NCBI GenBank assembly: GCA_048265065.1
Contig: JBLXCH010000005.1
Location: 13,338 to 77,337, forward strand
DNA from: Motiliproteus sp048265065
GTDB lineage: Bacteria > Pseudomonadota > Gammaproteobacteria > Pseudomonadales > Balneatricaceae
Length of the DNA: 64,000 bases
Direction of reading: 5' to 3'
The position numbers and the translations under genes were made by a program. The notes under the pieces were generated by a model. That model did not search any database. It was not told the origin of the DNA and worked only from the letters and a program-made list of their open reading frames with translations. This document shows positions 60,865 through 64,000 of this stretch, in pieces. The number at the start of each line of letters is the position of its first letter. The first letter of the stretch is position 1.

Positions 60865-63800
60865 ATGATTCCAGCGATTACTGCCATTGATACAACGAAA
60901 CAGTTGTACCTCGATTTCCTTGATACGCTTAAAGCACAAGGCTTCTCAGGCAATGTGAATCCGGACTATGCCAATCGCATTGTCCAAGCCACGGATAACA
61001 GTATTTATCAGCTATTGCCACAGGCTGTAATTTATCCAAAGACCACTGAAGACCTTCAACTTATTGCTCGTTTATCCAATGAGGTTGCGTTCCATGGCAT
61101 TTGCATGAGCGCAAGAGGTGGTGGCACAGGCACTAACGGCCAATCGCTAACTGATGGTTTGATCGTCGACATCTCCAAACACATGAACCAAATAGTAGAA
61201 ATCAATCCTAAAAAGCGTTGGGTTCGTGTACAAGCGGGTGTGGTCAAAGACCAGCTCAACGCCGCTTTAAAACCTCACGGTTTATTTTTTGCGCCTGAAC
61301 TTTCAACTAGTAATCGTGCCACCATTGGCGGGATGATCAATACAGATGCCAGCGGGCAAGGCTCTGTGCTCTACGGCAAAACACGAGACCATGTCCTTGG
61401 CCTTAAGACCGTCCTATTAGATGGGACACTGTGGGATTCAGCTCCGCTTGCAGATAAAGAACTGGCACAAATTCAATTAGGTGATGATCGTATTGCCGCC
61501 ATTCACCGCCTAGTTGATGACGTTTATAACGACCACAAAGTCAGTATCGATAAAACTCTCCCTAAGTTAAATCGTTGTATCACTGGCTACGACCTCGCCC
61601 ACATCCGCAACGATGATGGCCAGTTCAATTTAAACTCGGTGCTCTGTGGTGCTGAAGGTTCTCTCGGTTTTGTCACAGAAGCCACCCTGAACGTGTTACC
61701 TATTCCAAAATATGCGGCATTGGTTAACGTCAAATACGCAAGCTTTGAACACTCTTTACGTGACGCTAAAGCATTAATGAAGTGGGAGCCCACCTCGATA
61801 GAGACAGTCGATTCAAAGGTGCTCAACTTGGCAATGTCGGACATTGTATGGGATACGGTTGCCGAGTTTTTCCCTACAGATGAAACTGAGCCTACTATTC
61901 AAGGTATCAACTTAGTTGAATACACCGATGATAACTTGAAGAACCTGAAAGCCCGGATAAAAAAGCTTTGTGACCATCTTGAAACAGTCCAAGGAAAACG
62001 CGGAAAAAGCTTTGGTTACTCGGTGGTGTACGGTGCTGATGAGATCAAAAAGGTTTGGGCCATGCGGAAAAAAGCCGTCGGTCTATTAGGTAATGCTAAA
62101 GGTGAAAAGCGCCCAATCCCTTTCGTTGAAGACACCGCTGTTCCTCCTGAAAAGCTAGCAAGCTACATTATGGAGTTTCGTGAGGTGCTTGATGAGCATA
62201 ATCTTGAATATGGAATGTTCGGCCATGTTGATGCTGGCGTGCTTCATGTCCGCCCGGCCATCGATATGAAAGACCCAGAGCAAGAACACTTAATCCGCGA
62301 CATCACAGATAGACTGGTAGCGCTTACACGCAAGTACAATGGCTTACTGTGGGGCGAACACGGTAAAGGGGTTCGTAGTGAGTATGCTCCTGAGTTTTTT
62401 GGTGAGCTATACCCACAAGTACAACGCATCAAAGGAGTGTTTGACCCCAGAAATCAACTCAACCCTGGCAAGATAGCGACGCCCTTGGTTGATGATGAAT
62501 CGCTCAATGGTGCCCAGCTGTTGAAAATTGATGAAGTTCCTACCCGCGGGCAAATGGATCGCCAAATTAGTCCTCATGTGCGTGGCGAATACGCCTCAGC
62601 TATGTACTGTAATGGTAATGGCGCCTGCTTTAACTATGACCCAGCAGACGCCATGTGCCCAAGCTGGAAAGCGACTCGCCAACGGATTCATTCACCCAAA
62701 GGCCGATCTTCATTGGTTCGCGAATGGCTGCGACTATTAGAAGCACAAGGCACCGATCTCGTCAGCGCAGCAAATGCAGTCAAGCAGCAAGGTTACTTAT
62801 TAAGTTTGCCAAGCAAAATCAAAAACACATTGGCCAAACGTCGTGGCGATTATGACTTCTCCCACGAAGTGCATGAAGCGATGCAAGGGTGTTTAGCTTG
62901 TAAATCTTGTGTGGGGCAATGTCCTATCAAAGTTAATGTCCCTGACTTCCGTTCACGGTTTTTAGAGGTCTACCATGGTCGCTATTTACGTCCACTAAAA
63001 GACTACTTAATTAGTAGTCTAGAATTTGTTATCCCTTGGCTTGCTAAATGCCCGTCACCCTATAACTGGGCCATGAAAAACCGCCCCATTCAACAGGCTT
63101 TCAGTCACTATCTTGGCATGGTTGATAGTCCGGTTATCGCTGAAAAGTCATTAGAAAAACACACACAGCAAGGCGCAATTTTTCTTGCGGATGCCAAACA
63201 ACTGCAAGCGTTATCAGCGGATGAAAAGTCATCAACAGTGATCATCGTTCAGGATGCTTTTACCAGCTATTTCGAATCTCAATTGGTGTTAGATCTGATC
63301 AAATTCCTGGAGCACATTGGTATTAAAGCCTACCTGGCACCGTACAACCCCAATGGAAAACCACTCCATGTCCACGGCTTTATGAAAGCCTTTAGCAAAG
63401 CAGCCATTAAAAATGCTGATCAACTCCGTGAGCTAGAGCACACAGGTGTGGCACTTGTAGGTATAGACCCATCAATGACTCTGACCTATCGTCAGGAATA
63501 CGAAACCGTCATACCTAGTAAGGATTTACCTAAGGTGCAGCTCATCCAAGAATGGCTTGCACAAAATACGGAGAAACTGGAAATGAAAAAGCCAGTGGAC
63601 CCAGGTCAAACGTTTAAGCTAATGGCGCATTGCACAGAGAAAACGTCTGCAGCTCCGAGTTTGAAACAATGGCAGCAAATTTTCACCGCGTTCGGGCAAG
63701 AGCTAGAGATCGTAGCCACTGGCTGCTGTGGCATGTCAGGCACTTACGGGCACGAGAAAGAAAATAAAGAGACCTCAGAAAAAATATATGCACTAAGCTG

Positions 63801-63939
63801 GGCCGAAATTGTTGCAGAACCTACAAACCACAAGAAGTTAGTGGCGACCGGTTACTCCTGTCGTAGTCAGGTGAAACGCATAGATGAGGTAGAAATCCCG
63901 CATCCAGTGCAAGCTCTCCTCAGCTTGGTTAACGGATAA
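60865..63939 (+). CDS. ydiJ: YdiJ-type FAD/Fe-S D-2-hydroxyacid dehydrogenase
   Basis: A fusion of a GlcD-like FAD domain and a GlpC/GlcF-like iron-sulfur domain. In E. coli, YdiJ oxidises D-2-hydroxyglutarate. The ATG at 60865 (MIPAITAIDTTKQLYLDF, 1024 residues) matches YdiJ; an ATG at 60835 adds ten residues. The FAD region has SARGGGTGTNGQSLTDG, ELSTSNRATIGGMINTDASG and YGMFGHVDAGVLHVRPA. The iron-sulfur part has CNGNGACFNYDP...MCPSW and CLACKSCVGQCP, followed by two CCG-type cysteine regions, with ATGCCGMSGTYG near residue 950. It stands alone. Confidence 0.93.
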   Translation: MIPAITAIDTTKQLYLDFLDTLKAQGFSGNVNPDYANRIVQATDNSIYQLLPQAVIYPKTTEDLQLIARLSNEVAFHGICMSARGGGTGTNGQSLTDGLIVDISKHMNQIVEINPKKRWVRVQAGVVKDQLNAALKPHGLFFAPELSTSNRATIGGMINTDASGQGSVLYGKTRDHVLGLKTVLLDGTLWDSAPLADKELAQIQLGDDRIAAIHRLVDDVYNDHKVSIDKTLPKLNRCITGYDLAHIRNDDGQFNLNSVLCGAEGSLGFVTEATLNVLPIPKYAALVNVKYASFEHSLRDAKALMKWEPTSIETVDSKVLNLAMSDIVWDTVAEFFPTDETEPTIQGINLVEYTDDNLKNLKARIKKLCDHLETVQGKRGKSFGYSVVYGADEIKKVWAMRKKAVGLLGNAKGEKRPIPFVEDTAVPPEKLASYIMEFREVLDEHNLEYGMFGHVDAGVLHVRPAIDMKDPEQEHLIRDITDRLVALTRKYNGLLWGEHGKGVRSEYAPEFFGELYPQVQRIKGVFDPRNQLNPGKIATPLVDDESLNGAQLLKIDEVPTRGQMDRQISPHVRGEYASAMYCNGNGACFNYDPADAMCPSWKATRQRIHSPKGRSSLVREWLRLLEAQGTDLVSAANAVKQQGYLLSLPSKIKNTLAKRRGDYDFSHEVHEAMQGCLACKSCVGQCPIKVNVPDFRSRFLEVYHGRYLRPLKDYLISSLEFVIPWLAKCPSPYNWAMKNRPIQQAFSHYLGMVDSPVIAEKSLEKHTQQGAIFLADAKQLQALSADEKSSTVIIVQDAFTSYFESQLVLDLIKFLEHIGIKAYLAPYNPNGKPLHVHGFMKAFSKAAIKNADQLRELEHTGVALVGIDPSMTLTYRQEYETVIPSKDLPKVQLIQEWLAQNTEKLEMKKPVDPGQTFKLMAHCTEKTSAAPSLKQWQQIFTAFGQELEIVATGCCGMSGTYGHEKENKETSEKIYALSWAEIVAEPTNHKKLVATGYSCRSQVKRIDEVEIPHPVQALLSLVNG

Positions 63940-64000
63940 AACCTATTTACTTGTTCAGTTGGTCAGGGCCGATGTGACTAAGCGTACGGGTCTGACCATC

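Noticed and set aside
1..64000. CRISPR arrays, insertion sequences, phage genes, riboswitches
   Set aside because: None was recognised; the repeats seen are simple tandem duplications.

Overview
The window is a chromosomal segment of a gammaproteobacterium, probably a marine, motile, polarly flagellated one of an Oceanospirillales or Alteromonadales type. I infer this from the complete rnfABCDGE-nth cluster, flgP/flgO/flgT (outer parts of a polar flagellar motor), PII-AmtB, EpmC, EfpL, MaoP, RecQ/TtcA and a Pseudomonas/Marinobacter-like sulfate assimilation set. I cannot name a genus. Nearly all genes look like core or lineage-specific chromosomal genes. I see no transposase, integrase, phage gene, CRISPR array, toxin-antitoxin pair or rRNA.

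Layout. 1-10.6 kb: the 3' end of deaD, prephenate dehydratase, a membrane-anchored unknown protein followed by a SCO1-type copper chaperone that is broken by an artificial assembly gap, then epmC, a coiled-coil lipoprotein, ttcA, recQ, a YecA-family gene, a glycine-zipper lipoprotein, bolA and two unknown genes. 10.6-19.8 kb: signalling genes, namely ppk1, a CheY-CheC-like hybrid overlapping a PAS-GGEEF cyclase, DUF2333, DUF192, a PnuC-like membrane protein, a chemoreceptor with a polytopic histidine-rich membrane domain and a second SCO-like protein. 19.8-26.4 kb: an mksF-mksE-mksB condensin operon with no mksG/jetD nuclease gene, and the flap-nuclease-like gene xni just upstream. 26.5-34 kb: tRNA-Asn and tRNA-Pro, a coiled-coil protein, a second chemoreceptor, maoP and two divergent class V aminotransferases. 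34-38 kb: glnK-amtB behind a recognisable sigma-54 promoter, a secreted DUF3455 protein, and an ECF sigma/RskA-type anti-sigma pair. 38-43 kb: rlmB, hemH, flgP-flgO diverging from flgT, and efpL. 43-51 kb: sulfate assimilation (cysG, DUF934, cysI, a TSUP permease, cysD, cysN). 51-57.7 kb: rnfABCDGE-nth. 57.9-64 kb: an EF-hand/RTX-like protein, an HD-GYP phosphodiesterase and a ydiJ-type FAD/Fe-S dehydrogenase.

How the genes fit together. CysD/CysN activate sulfate, CysG makes siroheme for CysI, and DUF934 and the TSUP permease usually accompany that reductase. Rnf couples ferredoxin and NADH to an ion gradient. GlnK gates AmtB under nitrogen control. EpmC and EfpL both concern translation of proline-rich stretches, but EF-P, EpmA and EpmB are not here. 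PAS-GGEEF, HD-GYP, two chemoreceptors, the CheY-CheC hybrid and FlgOPT link this stretch to motility control.

Most notable observations: (i) a 100-N gap flanked by identical 77-bp ends, which is an assembly artefact; (ii) a CysN that carries a C-terminal remnant of APS kinase without its P-loop; (iii) an MksBEF operon without its nuclease, beside xni; (iv) a recurrent pattern of short tandem duplications at gene ends across the window; (v) a near-perfect 18-bp hairpin at 30398-30438; (vi) a Gly-to-Asp change in the nucleotide-binding motif of CysG. I did not find a clearly new multi-gene system; the MksBEF/Xni neighbourhood and the ECF/RskA/DUF3455 module are the best candidates for follow-up.
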